64,000 nt of DNA from Bacteroidota bacterium. Its GTDB lineage: Bacteria; Bacteroidota; Bacteroidia; JAFLBG01. Below the pieces are notes generated by a model. That model did not search any database. It saw only the letters and a list, made by a program, of their open reading frames with translations, and was not told the origin of the DNA. Below, piece by piece: positions 52,901 to 61,422 of this stretch; positions within the stretch are counted from its first letter, which is position 1; each line of letters opens with the position of its first letter. A program made the translations under genes and the position numbers. The stretch lies in NCBI GenBank assembly GCA_017303975.1, contig JAFLBG010000009.1, forward strand, positions 1-64,000, given 5' to 3'.

Positions 52901-55689
52901 CCGGTGGCTACACGTATTTATGGTCAAACAATGCAACAACTTCTGCAATTGCAACTATTGCCGCAGGAAATTATACGGTAACTATTTCTGATGCGAATGG
53001 ATGTACACAAAGTAGTACCGTAAACATAGGCCAACCTTCCAGCGTAGTAACGGCCAACGCAAACATAAACAACCATGTTGCCTGTTTAAACGGAGCAAAC
53101 GGAAGTGTTACTGCAATAGGCTCTGGAGGCTCATCTCCTTATTCTTACTCTTGGAAAAACACAGGTATTACAACCGCTACAGCAACAGGTTTAGGCGCAC
53201 AAACCTATACTGTTGACATAACAGACAATAACGGATGCCCTGCATCTACTACAGTTACACTAACACAACCAGCTACTGCTCTTAGTGCCACTACAACAGT
53301 TATTAATAATGTTTCTTGCTTCAACGGAAATAACGGTTCTGCTTCGGTTAATGCTTCCGGTGGAATTGGCGGATATACCTATTCTTGGTTAAATCCGGTG
53401 AACTCTACTCTCACTACTGTAAATAATTTGAGTGCAAACACCTATACAATTTCTGTAACAGATGCTAATAATTGTATGATACATGCGTTTGTTACAATTA
53501 CTCAACCTGCAGTAACAGTAAGCAGTACAGTTACAGTTACTCAAAATGTAAATTGTTTTAATGGCACAGATGGTGCAGCTACAGTAAACGCTTCCGGTGG
53601 TAGCACTCCTTATACGTATTCTTGGACAAATGGATCTACGAGCACTTCGGTAAATTCATTACCCGCAACTAATTATACTGTTACAGTAACTGACGCAAGT
53701 GGTTGTAGTAGTGCAAATACATTTACCATAACGCAACCTCCTGCATTATCTCATTCTATTACGACTCAAACAAATGTGTCTTGTTTTGGTGGATCTAATG
53801 GAAGTGTCACAATAATTGGAACAGGTGGCAACTCGGGATATCAATATAGTTGGTCAACTTCGGCAACAGGAACAACCATTACAGGTAATACTGCAGGAGT
53901 TTATAATTTTACAATTGAAGATGCGAATGCATGTACCTACACAAACTCTGTTGCTATAACAGAACCTGCCACTGCCTTAACAGCAAGTATTGCAGCCAAT
54001 AATCAAGTGTCGTGTTTTGCCGGCAACAATGGACAAGCTACTATCAATGCATCTGGAGGAACTGCGAATTACACGTACTTGTGGTCTGCAAATAATCAGA
54101 GCACACAAATTGGAAATAACTTACCTGCAGGTATTCATAGTGCTACTGTAAACGATGCCAATGGCTGTACTGCAACGGCTACGGTTCAAATAACAGAACC
54201 TTCTCAAGCACTTAGTGTATCTTTAGTTGAAAACGGAAGCATTTCTTGTTTCAATGGAACCAACGGAAGCATTACTGCTACTGGAAATGGAGGAACTACA
54301 AATTACACATTTTCATGGACGGGGTTAACACAAACAACAAATACAATAACAAACATTGGTGCAGGAACCTATATTGTAACTATCACAGATGCTAACCTGT
54401 GTACAGTTGTAGATAGTATCTCTATAACACAACCCGTTGCCATAAGCATAAGTGCAACTTCTGCTTATGGAATTTGTCAGGGAAATAATGCAAACCTTAC
54501 TGCTTCGGCTACAGGTGGTTCTGGAGTAATTTCATTTACATGGTCAGACAACCAAACAGGACCTTCTGTTTTTGTGTCTCCATCTGCCACAACTATATAT
54601 AACGTTACAGCTACCGATGCAAATAATTGTAGCACAACAGCTACAATAAATGTAAATGTAAGCACACCGCTATCAATTACAGTTAATACAACCTCTACCA
54701 CAATTTGCGATGGAACATCTGCGACATTAAGTGCTAGTGCAAGTGGCGGTCTAGGCAACAATTACACATTTACATGGAATCCCGGAAGTACTAACACCGC
54801 TGCAATTACAGTATCTCCAAGCACCAATACCAATTACACACTTTCTGTATCCAATGCTTGTGGGACAAAAGACACCAACATAACTATAACCGTAAATCCA
54901 TTGCCCGTTGTTAGCTTTACTGCAAATGATCCCGATGGATGCCCTACTCATTGTGTTCTATTTACAAATACAACCCCAAATACAGGTGGCGTTACTTGGT
55001 ATTTTGGCGATGGCAGCACTTCTGATACCACACCTACAACTACACACTGCTACGTAAACAGCGGAGTATATTCGATAACACTGATTGTGAATGATGTTAA
55101 TGGTTGCATAAATTCAAAAACAGAAACAAACTATATTGTTATTTATCCTGAAGCTCAAGCTGACTTTACAGCAACCCCCCAAACAACAAGTATTGCTGCA
55201 CCTACAGTTGAATTTACAGATTTATCAATTGGCGCCAATTCTTGGTATTGGAGCTTTGGAACTGCGCTTGACGACACTTCTATTGTTCAGAATCCTACAT
55301 TCAGTTTTTATGACCCAGGTACATACGATGTAATGCTCGTAGTTGGCAACCAATACGGTTGCAAGCCAGATACAATAACACATACGATTAAGGTAATAGA
55401 AGATTATATAATGTATATTCCCAACTCTTTTTCACCCAATGGTGATAATAAAAACGACACCTTTATTCCCATTGGAATGGGTATAAACATTGACACGTAT
55501 GAGTTGCTAATTTTCGACCGCTGGGGAAATTTGCTATTTGAAAGTAGAGATATAAATATTGGCTGGGACGGAAAAGCGAATGGAGGAGGGACTATTGCAC
55601 AAATAGATACCTATGTGTGGAAAATAAAATTAAAAGATACTGTTGGAAACAAACACTCCTTTGTTGGACACGTTAATATACTCCGTTAA
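49972..55689 (+). CDS. Giant SprB-repeat cell-surface protein with CHU_C-type T9SS sorting domain
   Basis: This 1905-residue protein starts at a GTG with a signal peptide (KKGIIFFLFVIFALSGSGLLHAQ). Residues about 29-400 form the same sortilin-like propeller module as in the protein at 28344 (ANFWYFG, LLFYTDGITVWDKSHNQMPNG). A PKD domain follows (about 401-478, YNWNFGDPASG) and an Ig-like unit. Twelve SprB-type repeats of about 70-80 residues (about 563-1490; consensus SCFNG-NGSATA-ASGG, Y-YSWSN, TVTDANGC, ITQPA) are next. Two Ig-like and two PKD units and the C-terminal sorting domain (YIPNSFSPNGDNKND to GHVNILR) end it. SprB of Flavobacterium is the mobile gliding adhesin, so a motility or adhesion role is likely but not shown. 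Confidence 0.9.
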   Translation: MYSRLKKGIIFFLFVIFALSGSGLLHAQKEANFWYFGQKQNGLDFTSFPPSVISNGKHGAPPSPQVVDNIASISNAQGNLLFYTDGITVWDKSHNQMPNGTGLLGCNGSTCVNLTQQVLILKKPGPNTIYYIFYIHQAAGPPTSLSLYYSEVDMAATVNGGLGDVVATSKNTLVYSGTTQKLAAVKHANCQDIWVVSHEAATSSSNTNKYRSYLLTSSGLNLIPTISPVGTTFTATNPYAAGQLKISPTGFKLALAGKQNVGSLVDLCDFNPATGAVTNAQTIPVPGAFGVEFSPNGKYLYAAGLGTGASKNIFQVDVCATTPTLTIVGTSADNVGSLQLGPDKKIYVCRVNTKNIGVINQPNSAGVACNYVDNGVTGLTVNLYQGLTSFIASYFKDTVPRYTYTTNCLNYSFTSPPSSCAYKITSYNWNFGDPASGLNNTSVSANPTHTFTIPGNYTVKLILNGCADTLSQIINVTACPLIPTITATNPICPGACSVVSASVTGGSPPYTYNWSPNIGSGVGPYNVCPTVTTVYTVSVSDAALTSTVTSFTVTVHPQTVANLTTSTITCSGFPNGSITATPGVGPGPYSYTWQPSGATTAAISGLGANTYTVTIKDANNCTTKTTATITAPPPLTLNTNISATVSCFNGSNGSIAAVASGGVGSYTYVWSTGQSTITASTLNVHSNLSAGTFSVTVTDGNGCSSTKVRTITQPSTALSLSLTVNNHVSCAGGSNGAATASASGGTGAYTFTWSNASNTASATGLSAAIYSATVRDANGCSVTGTISITEPPASISASANVVSNVSCFNGSNGSATAVPAGGVGSYTYSWSNAATSATVTTLNASTHTVTITDSNGCAASATVAVSQPSLAVVATTSLTSNVLCFGGNTGSGSAAASGGTGPYTFVWSNSTSGSTANSLLANTYTVTVTDANNCSDTETLVITQPAQALTTSAIQTQSVGCVGGSNGIATANAVGGTGGYTYLWSNNATTSAIATIAAGNYTVTISDANGCTQSSTVNIGQPSSVVTANANINNHVACLNGANGSVTAIGSGGSSPYSYSWKNTGITTATATGLGAQTYTVDITDNNGCPASTTVTLTQPATALSATTTVINNVSCFNGNNGSASVNASGGIGGYTYSWLNPVNSTLTTVNNLSANTYTISVTDANNCMIHAFVTITQPAVTVSSTVTVTQNVNCFNGTDGAATVNASGGSTPYTYSWTNGSTSTSVNSLPATNYTVTVTDASGCSSANTFTITQPPALSHSITTQTNVSCFGGSNGSVTIIGTGGNSGYQYSWSTSATGTTITGNTAGVYNFTIEDANACTYTNSVAITEPATALTASIAANNQVSCFAGNNGQATINASGGTANYTYLWSANNQSTQIGNNLPAGIHSATVNDANGCTATATVQITEPSQALSVSLVENGSISCFNGTNGSITATGNGGTTNYTFSWTGLTQTTNTITNIGAGTYIVTITDANLCTVVDSISITQPVAISISATSAYGICQGNNANLTASATGGSGVISFTWSDNQTGPSVFVSPSATTIYNVTATDANNCSTTATINVNVSTPLSITVNTTSTTICDGTSATLSASASGGLGNNYTFTWNPGSTNTAAITVSPSTNTNYTLSVSNACGTKDTNITITVNPLPVVSFTANDPDGCPTHCVLFTNTTPNTGGVTWYFGDGSTSDTTPTTTHCYVNSGVYSITLIVNDVNGCINSKTETNYIVIYPEAQADFTATPQTTSIAAPTVEFTDLSIGANSWYWSFGTALDDTSIVQNPTFSFYDPGTYDVMLVVGNQYGCKPDTITHTIKVIEDYIMYIPNSFSPNGDNKNDTFIPIGMGINIDTYELLIFDRWGNLLFESRDINIGWDGKANGGGTIAQIDTYVWKIKLKDTVGNKHSFVGHVNILR

Positions 55690-55754
55690 TATTCTGCATA
55701 TTCAAAAAAAATCAAATTAATATTTTTATTTTGAGTGCATTATTTTAAATTTTT

Positions 55755-56615
55755 ATGGAACTGCAAAAAAAATTTGTTGACGTAGAAGAGTTACTGAAAA
55801 GTAAAAATCCAAAACTATATAAATCACTTCCTAGGTTTGTTATAAACTACATTAAGAAAACCATTCATGAAGATGAGGTAAATCTATTCATGGAAAAACA
55901 TAAAGATAAATTTGGACATGAATTTGTCCATGAAATCATAAAGTATATTGGTATTTCTGTTGAATTCGAAGGCACGGAAAACATTCCGACTACAGGATGT
56001 GTAATACTTGCAAGCAATCATCCACTTGGCGGACTTGATGCAGTAGCAACGATGGATATTGTAGGGAATATTAGAAAGGATTTTAAGTTTTTGGTAAACG
56101 ATGTTTTAATGGCTTTAAAAAACTTAGCTCCCGTTTTTATTCCGGTAAATAAGTATGCTAAAAATTCTCCTGACAAATTAGAAGAGATAGAACGCACCAT
56201 TTTTAGTTCGAACGAACTTTTATTAATATGTCCTGCAGGACTAGTGTCTAGAAGGCAACAAAACAAAATAATACAAGACCTTGATTGGAAAAAAACATTT
56301 ATTACTTGGTCGAGGAAACATAAAAAGGATGTTATTCCTGTTTATGTTCACGCACATAATTCTAGTTTTTTTTACAATTTAGCTTACTGGAGAAAAAAAA
56401 TGGGAATTAAGGCTAATATCGAACAGTTTTATTTACCTGATGAGTTATTTAAACAACGTGGAAAAAAAATAAAAATTACATTCGGCAAGCCGATTCCTTT
56501 CCAAATTTTTGACGAATCGAAAACAGAGCAGGAATGGGCAACGCTTGTAAAAAAACATGTTTATGCGTTGCATACCAACAATACCAATGAATTAATTAAC
56601 AACATAGGAATATAA
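55755..56615 (+). CDS. Lysophospholipid / acyl-transferase family protein (PlsC-like), possible aminolipid O-acyltransferase
   Basis: This 286-residue membrane-associated acyltransferase carries the catalytic ASNHPLGGLD motif near 93 (HxxxxxD), LVNDVLMALKNLAPVFIPV near 115, and ICPAGLVSRR near 157 in place of the usual FPEGTR. It is followed by a GNAT-type N-acyltransferase gene after 3 bases. This pairing is found for glycine-lipid synthesis (GlsA/GlsB) in Bacteroides and for ornithine lipids (OlsA/OlsB), so O-acylation of an N-acyl amino acid is proposed. A role in phosphatidic acid synthesis is the alternative. Confidence 0.75.
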   Translation: MELQKKFVDVEELLKSKNPKLYKSLPRFVINYIKKTIHEDEVNLFMEKHKDKFGHEFVHEIIKYIGISVEFEGTENIPTTGCVILASNHPLGGLDAVATMDIVGNIRKDFKFLVNDVLMALKNLAPVFIPVNKYAKNSPDKLEEIERTIFSSNELLLICPAGLVSRRQQNKIIQDLDWKKTFITWSRKHKKDVIPVYVHAHNSSFFYNLAYWRKKMGIKANIEQFYLPDELFKQRGKKIKITFGKPIPFQIFDESKTEQEWATLVKKHVYALHTNNTNELINNIGI

Positions 56616-56618
56616 ATC

Positions 56619-57557
56619 ATGCAAAATATTATTGCACCTATCGAAAAAAAATTACTCGAGGCAGAACTTAGCAAGGAAAGGTTTATTAGGCATACCAATA
56701 ATGGTAATAATGATATTTATATTGTTAACTACCATAATGCACCCAACGTATTAAAGGAAATTGGACGATTACGAGAAGTATCGTTCCGACAGGCTGGTGG
56801 AGGTACCGGCAAAGAACTAGACTTAGACGATTTTGACACATCTGCAAAACCCTACCAACAGCTAATTGTATGGAATCCGGAAGAAAAGGAAATTGTAGGC
56901 GGATATCGCTATATAAAATGTGGAGAAGCTGAAATAAAAAACAATATTATTCAACTTGCAACAACTGAAATATTTACATTTTCCGAAAACTTCATAAAAA
57001 ACTACATGCCCTACACCATTGAGCTTGGAAGGTCATTCGTGCAACCAAAATTTCAACCAAGTGCTGAAAATAGAAAAGGATTATTTTCTCTAGATAATTT
57101 ATGGGACGGCTTAGGAGCTTTGGTTATTGACAATCCTGAAATAAACTATTTTTTCGGTAAAGTTACCATGTATACCGACTTCAACATTGAAGCAAGAGAT
57201 TTAATTTTAACTTTCATGAAAACATTTTTTCCGGATAAGGAAAGATTAGTGATTCCATTAAATGAGCTTCAAATAAAAAATGACTTAACGGAATTTATAC
57301 ATACCATTAAGCCTCTCCCATACAAGGAAGCTCATCATATTTTAAATAAAAAAGTTAGAGCACTAGGAGAAAATATCCCTCCACTAGTTAACGCGTATAT
57401 GAATTTATCTGCCACCATGAAAACTTTTGGGACATGTGTAAATAATCATTTTGGAGGCGTGGAAGAAACTGGAATAATGGTTACAATTGCCGACATTTAC
57501 GAATCTAAAAAAGAAAGACACGTTACATCTTATAAAAATCCTAAAAATGGTAGTTAA
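56619..57557 (+). CDS. GNAT-type N-acyltransferase, OlsB/GlsB-like
   Basis: This 312-residue protein belongs to the acyltransferase group that transfers a fatty acyl chain from acyl-ACP to an amino acid. It shows LREVSFRQAGGGTGKELDLD near 50 and YQQLIVWNPEEKEIVGGYRY near 77, then ELGRSFVQP near 132 and LFSLDNLWDGLGALVIDNP, as in OlsB, the N-terminal half of OlsF, and GlsB. With the preceding PlsC-like gene it would make a two-chain glycine or ornithine lipid, which are common in Bacteroidota. The head group cannot be told. It overlaps engB by 11 bases. Confidence 0.75.
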   Translation: MQNIIAPIEKKLLEAELSKERFIRHTNNGNNDIYIVNYHNAPNVLKEIGRLREVSFRQAGGGTGKELDLDDFDTSAKPYQQLIVWNPEEKEIVGGYRYIKCGEAEIKNNIIQLATTEIFTFSENFIKNYMPYTIELGRSFVQPKFQPSAENRKGLFSLDNLWDGLGALVIDNPEINYFFGKVTMYTDFNIEARDLILTFMKTFFPDKERLVIPLNELQIKNDLTEFIHTIKPLPYKEAHHILNKKVRALGENIPPLVNAYMNLSATMKTFGTCVNNHFGGVEETGIMVTIADIYESKKERHVTSYKNPKNGS

Positions 57558-58158
57558 AGAAATAAAGTTTGTAATGAGCAGTCCTTCGGTTGACAAATGC
57601 CCAAAGGAACATTTTCCGGAATACGTGTTTATTGGACGTTCGAATGTTGGGAAGTCATCGTTATTAAATGCTATGGCAAATAATAAAAGTCTGGCATTTG
57701 TATCTTCTAAACCCGGAAAAACAATATTAATAAATCATTTTATTGTAAATAATTCTTTTTACTTAGTGGATTTGCCGGGTTACGGCTACGCAAAGGCATC
57801 AAAACTGCAACAACAAGAAATTACAACATTACTTGCCGATTTTTTTTCGAAAAGAAAAAGTATTAGTTGCGTATTTGTATTAATAGATGCCCGATTGCCA
57901 TTACAACAAATAGATAGAGAGTTTTTACTTTGGTTAGGAGAAAAAGAAGTTCCTATTGTTATACTCCTTACAAAAACAGACAAGCTTGGACAACAAGACA
58001 GAATAAAAAACAGAAAAAACATAGAGAACGCTCTGCTTGCCTTTTGGAGTGATTTACCAATTATAATCGAAACCTCTGCCGAGAAAAAAATTGGCATTGG
58101 AGAGATTTTTAAAACTATAGAAAGTGCCAATAAAAACTACTTTAGTGAGCAAGAGTAG
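57547..58158 (+). CDS. engB: Ribosome-biogenesis GTP-binding protein EngB (YsxC)
   Basis: EngB is a small GTPase needed for 50S assembly. The ATG at 57547 gives 203 residues; an ORF extension to 57487 lies within the previous gene. Motifs are G1 GRSNVGKSSLL near 32, KPGKT (G2 region) near 57, G3 VDLPGYGYAKAS near 76, G4 TKTD near 143 and G5 SAEKK near 177. Its start overlaps the acyltransferase gene, so translation may be coupled. It ends 2 bases from the convergent aminotransferase. Confidence 0.95.
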   Translation: MVVKEIKFVMSSPSVDKCPKEHFPEYVFIGRSNVGKSSLLNAMANNKSLAFVSSKPGKTILINHFIVNNSFYLVDLPGYGYAKASKLQQQEITTLLADFFSKRKSISCVFVLIDARLPLQQIDREFLLWLGEKEVPIVILLTKTDKLGQQDRIKNRKNIENALLAFWSDLPIIIETSAEKKIGIGEIFKTIESANKNYFSEQE

Positions 58159-58160
58159 AT

Positions 58161-59027
58161 TTATACACCTTGTGCTTTTATAGCTGCTGCATTTAATTTA
58201 TCTACTAACGTCTTTGACATTGTATTAAAGTATCGCTTGGCTTTGTATGACGAAATCCAACGTATTCCATTTACAGCATCTGTTAAAAAAACTTCATCGG
58301 CATTTAGCATTACATTAAATGCCAATCCTATTTCGTAAACAGCAATTCTATTTTCTTTTGCAATTTCCAGTATCACATTTCTCATCACACCATTAATACA
58401 TCCCTCCTCTATTGGCGGGGTATAGAGCACACCATTTTTTACAGCAAAAATATTTGAACTGGTAGCTTCAATAATATTCCCTTTGTCATTTATAATAATA
58501 GAATCGTCTAGCTCGTTTTTAATTTTATTAATGCCCGCCATTACGTATAACGCAGCACTTCCAATTTTATATGGAGATAGTATATTCTTAGATTTTTTTA
58601 AATCGTTATAAATATCTACCAAAAGCCCTTTCGGATTTAACACAAAACAATCATCTTCTAATGCATCTACTTCAATCAAATACTCAATTGTATTGGTGGT
58701 TGGTGTATATGTTCCATCTCCACTTCTAAAAACGGTTAATCTAACACGTGCATCAGCTGGTATATTGTTTTTTTCAATCAATCTAAGTATGTAACCAAGC
58801 ACTAGTTCCTCCGTAAAATTAGCAGTGGGTTGCATAAACAAAACAGCCATTGCCTTTTGCAGGCGCTGCCAATGTTTTTTAAAAAAAGGAATTTGCTTTT
58901 GAGTAAATCTCATCGATTCAAACACAGAATCTCCATATCTAAATGCTCTGTTAGAAGAATAAAGTATTGGAGCATCACTCTCATGAATTTCTCCATTCAA
59001 ACAAATGTATTTTTCTGATGTATCCAT
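58161..59027 (-). CDS. Class IV aminotransferase / aminodeoxychorismate lyase-like
   Basis: This 288-residue PLP enzyme of fold type IV has SSNRAFRYGDSVFESMRF near 24, the PLP-lysine stretch PYKIGSAALYVMAG near 152, IIEATSSNIFAVKNG near 180 and TPPIEEGCINGVMRNVIL near 198. It could be aminodeoxychorismate lyase (PabC) or a branched-chain or D-amino-acid aminotransferase. A PabA/TrpG-type gene at 61423 in the same orientation slightly favours the folate role, but no pabB is in the window and three genes intervene. Confidence 0.75.
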   Translation of the reverse strand: MDTSEKYICLNGEIHESDAPILYSSNRAFRYGDSVFESMRFTQKQIPFFKKHWQRLQKAMAVLFMQPTANFTEELVLGYILRLIEKNNIPADARVRLTVFRSGDGTYTPTTNTIEYLIEVDALEDDCFVLNPKGLLVDIYNDLKKSKNILSPYKIGSAALYVMAGINKIKNELDDSIIINDKGNIIEATSSNIFAVKNGVLYTPPIEEGCINGVMRNVILEIAKENRIAVYEIGLAFNVMLNADEVFLTDAVNGIRWISSYKAKRYFNTMSKTLVDKLNAAAIKAQGV

Positions 59028-59084
59028 TTAGCAGTTTGAATATACTGATTTTAAAGAAGTATAGAAAAACATAGCAAGTAGTTG

Positions 59085-59705
59085 CTAGAACAATTGTTTT
59101 GTTTGGTACACAAAACTCAAAAAAAGTGAGGGCTTTAAAAGCAGTGTATATACAAAGCCAAAAACGGCTCCCCAAAAATGAGCATCATGCCCTATATTGT
59201 CAGTGCCTTTTTTAGACATGTACCAAGAATAAACTAGATATAGCAATCCAAATACAACTGCCGGAATAGGAAAAGGTAAAAACAAAAAAATTATTTTTTG
59301 TGTAGGGTCAATAAGTATGCACGAAAAAACAACTGCCGATACCGCCCCGGATGCACCAACAGAACTGTAGTACGAATTGTGTTTGTTTTTTTCAAAGCTG
59401 GGCAGTGCCGAAACCAATATGGCTAAAAGATACAAAAACACATAATACATACTAGCTTTAGGAAGTTCGAAAACTGCAGGAAAATAAACAGTTTCTAATG
59501 TTTGTCCAAAAGAATACAACACCAACATATTCATGATGAGATGCATCCAATCGGCATGAATAAAAGCATGTGTAAGAAAACGATATACTTGCTTTTGTTC
59601 GTTAATAACAAACGGATTGAATAAATATTTTGAAAATATTGCCCTATCTTGAAAAGCAAGTATCGATGCCAGAATTGTAATACCAATAATGATGTAGGTA
59701 ATCAT
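59085..59705 (-). CDS. Rhomboid family intramembrane serine protease
   Basis: This 206-residue membrane protein has six predicted segments and the rhomboid features HAFIHADWMHLIMNMLVL near 46-62, the catalytic Ser in VGASGAVSA (Ser119) and the catalytic His in GHDAHFWGAVFG (His176). It should cut membrane-spanning substrates within the bilayer. It is 3 bases downstream of the TPR/PD40 gene, and a shared role is possible but not shown. Confidence 0.9.
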   Translation of the reverse strand: MITYIIIGITILASILAFQDRAIFSKYLFNPFVINEQKQVYRFLTHAFIHADWMHLIMNMLVLYSFGQTLETVYFPAVFELPKASMYYVFLYLLAILVSALPSFEKNKHNSYYSSVGASGAVSAVVFSCILIDPTQKIIFLFLPFPIPAVVFGLLYLVYSWYMSKKGTDNIGHDAHFWGAVFGFVYTLLLKPSLFLSFVYQTKQLF

Positions 59706-59708
59706 TTG

Positions 59709-61304
59709 CTAATTACCATTTGATTGTGTGGTTGTAGCAGCCCCATCAACAGGCAAATAAAAATCTTTATTAATCTCTGAGTCTTGAATAATTTTGACAG
59801 GAATATCCACTGTATATTTATCTGTTACAAATCCTTCGTGACTTACCTCAATATCATAATTTCCAGGAGGTACAATAATAATGTACCTTCCATTTATAGG
59901 ATTTGCTTGATAAAGTCCATACAAATCTTTTTTAGAATTATCAACCACTTTGATATTAATTTTCTTGTAGGAAAAAGGCTTGTTAACATTGGCTTCCTTA
60001 GGATTTACAATGCCTTTTATTACTACGTAATTATGTTCTACTTCGTTAAAAGTAACACGATAAATATCCAAATCTCCTTGTCCTCCGGAGCGTAACGCTG
60101 AAATATAGCCATAGCGACCGTTAGAAGAAATTCTAAAATTCATGTTGTCATAAGGCGTATTAATTGGGTATCCTAAATTTTTTAGATTAACCCAGCGTTG
60201 TGATTTTTCATCCCAAGTAGATTTAAAAATATCATAACCACCCATGCTAGTATGCCCATTAGAACTGAAGTATAACGTTTTGCCATCCGGTGAAATATTC
60301 GGAAAATCTTCGTTGGCAGCAGAATTAATAGGTTCTCCTAAATTTTGTGGAACACCCCATTCTCCTGTTGGTAATTTTTTGGTAACGTAAATATCTGTTC
60401 CGCCTTTTCCTCCTGACCTATCGCTTGCAAAATATAAAATATCGCCCTCGTTATTAATACTGGCAGCTATTTCGTGATGGCTTGTGTTTACCTGCCCATC
60501 TAGCTTTACGGGGTCTGAATACTTTTTAGCAGAATCAATATGCATGGCATAAATATTGCTTTTCCCTTTAAAGTCATCATGGTATATCAATAAAATAGAG
60601 CCATCCGGAGACATTCCCACAACTTCCTCTTCTCCATCCGGAACATCAAAGTTTTTACTAATATTTTCTGACTTAGAAAAAAAACCACTTTTTATTTCGG
60701 AACGATACGCAGATGGAGGATAATTACCATCTGGCTTTATAAATGAGCCAGCATCCGGTCGAAGTGAATTATAAATGATAAAAGCTTCATCACTCGAAAC
60801 AAATGGATAATAATCTGCATACGATGAATTAATATTTCTACCTAAGTTTTGAAAAGTAACATTTACCGGAAACTTAATTACCTCTTTTGAGTTAAAGCAA
60901 TATTGTATTTGCTTTTCTACGTCTTTTAAATTTTCGCTTGTGCCTTTTCCTACATCTTTAAACCGGTTGTAGGCCCTAGAAGCATCATCAAAACGATATG
61001 CATAATGATAGGCTCGCCCTAATAAATATAGAGCATTGTTGTCAAAGTGTTCGCGCTTGGTTACATTTTCTAAATAGGGAATTGCTTTTACTTTATTTAC
61101 GTTTGAGTTTAAATAACAAACGCCTATTCTATAATTATATTCTTCACTCTTTGGGTCGTCTTTAAACAACTTCAAATAATCCGTAAGTGCAGATTCATAG
61201 TCTCCGTTCTTAAATTTTAAATCTGCCTCCTTTGAGCTTATCTCCTTTTGAGCAAAAAGAATTTGAGAATACAAAACAACTAATACTAGTAATGCCTTTT
61301 TCAT
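59709..61304 (-). CDS. TPR and PD40 beta-propeller protein, PorE-like without OmpA domain
   Basis: The ATG at 61304 gives 531 residues with a signal peptide (KKALLVLVVLYSQILFAQ). TPR-like helices (about 20-130, with FKNGDYESALTDYLKLFKD) are followed by a PD40/WD40-like propeller (about 160-410, repeating PDGSI, SDRSGGKGGTDIYV, SPDGKTLYFSSNG and SALRSGGQGDLDIY). A carboxypeptidase-regulatory-like domain (about 425-515) ends it. The order resembles PorE/PorW-associated T9SS periplasmic proteins and OmpA-family proteins, but no OmpA-like C-terminal domain is present. It is probably a periplasmic or outer-membrane scaffold. Confidence 0.8.
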   Translation of the reverse strand: MKKALLVLVVLYSQILFAQKEISSKEADLKFKNGDYESALTDYLKLFKDDPKSEEYNYRIGVCYLNSNVNKVKAIPYLENVTKREHFDNNALYLLGRAYHYAYRFDDASRAYNRFKDVGKGTSENLKDVEKQIQYCFNSKEVIKFPVNVTFQNLGRNINSSYADYYPFVSSDEAFIIYNSLRPDAGSFIKPDGNYPPSAYRSEIKSGFFSKSENISKNFDVPDGEEEVVGMSPDGSILLIYHDDFKGKSNIYAMHIDSAKKYSDPVKLDGQVNTSHHEIAASINNEGDILYFASDRSGGKGGTDIYVTKKLPTGEWGVPQNLGEPINSAANEDFPNISPDGKTLYFSSNGHTSMGGYDIFKSTWDEKSQRWVNLKNLGYPINTPYDNMNFRISSNGRYGYISALRSGGQGDLDIYRVTFNEVEHNYVVIKGIVNPKEANVNKPFSYKKINIKVVDNSKKDLYGLYQANPINGRYIIIVPPGNYDIEVSHEGFVTDKYTVDIPVKIIQDSEINKDFYLPVDGAATTTQSNGN

Positions 61305-61422
61305 TATACAATTCATTTAAACTTGTTAAAAATTAATTCAATAGCGCTTTCCGTGATATTGTGTAAACAGAAAAAAATATTGAATTTATTTTAACAACAT
61401 CATTTACTTAAGATAATATAAA

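Noticed and set aside
51660-54440. Regular repeats of about 200-230 bases that could suggest a CRISPR or satellite array
   Set aside because: They are in-frame, divergent repeats encoding SprB-type protein domains, not identical DNA repeats with spacers.
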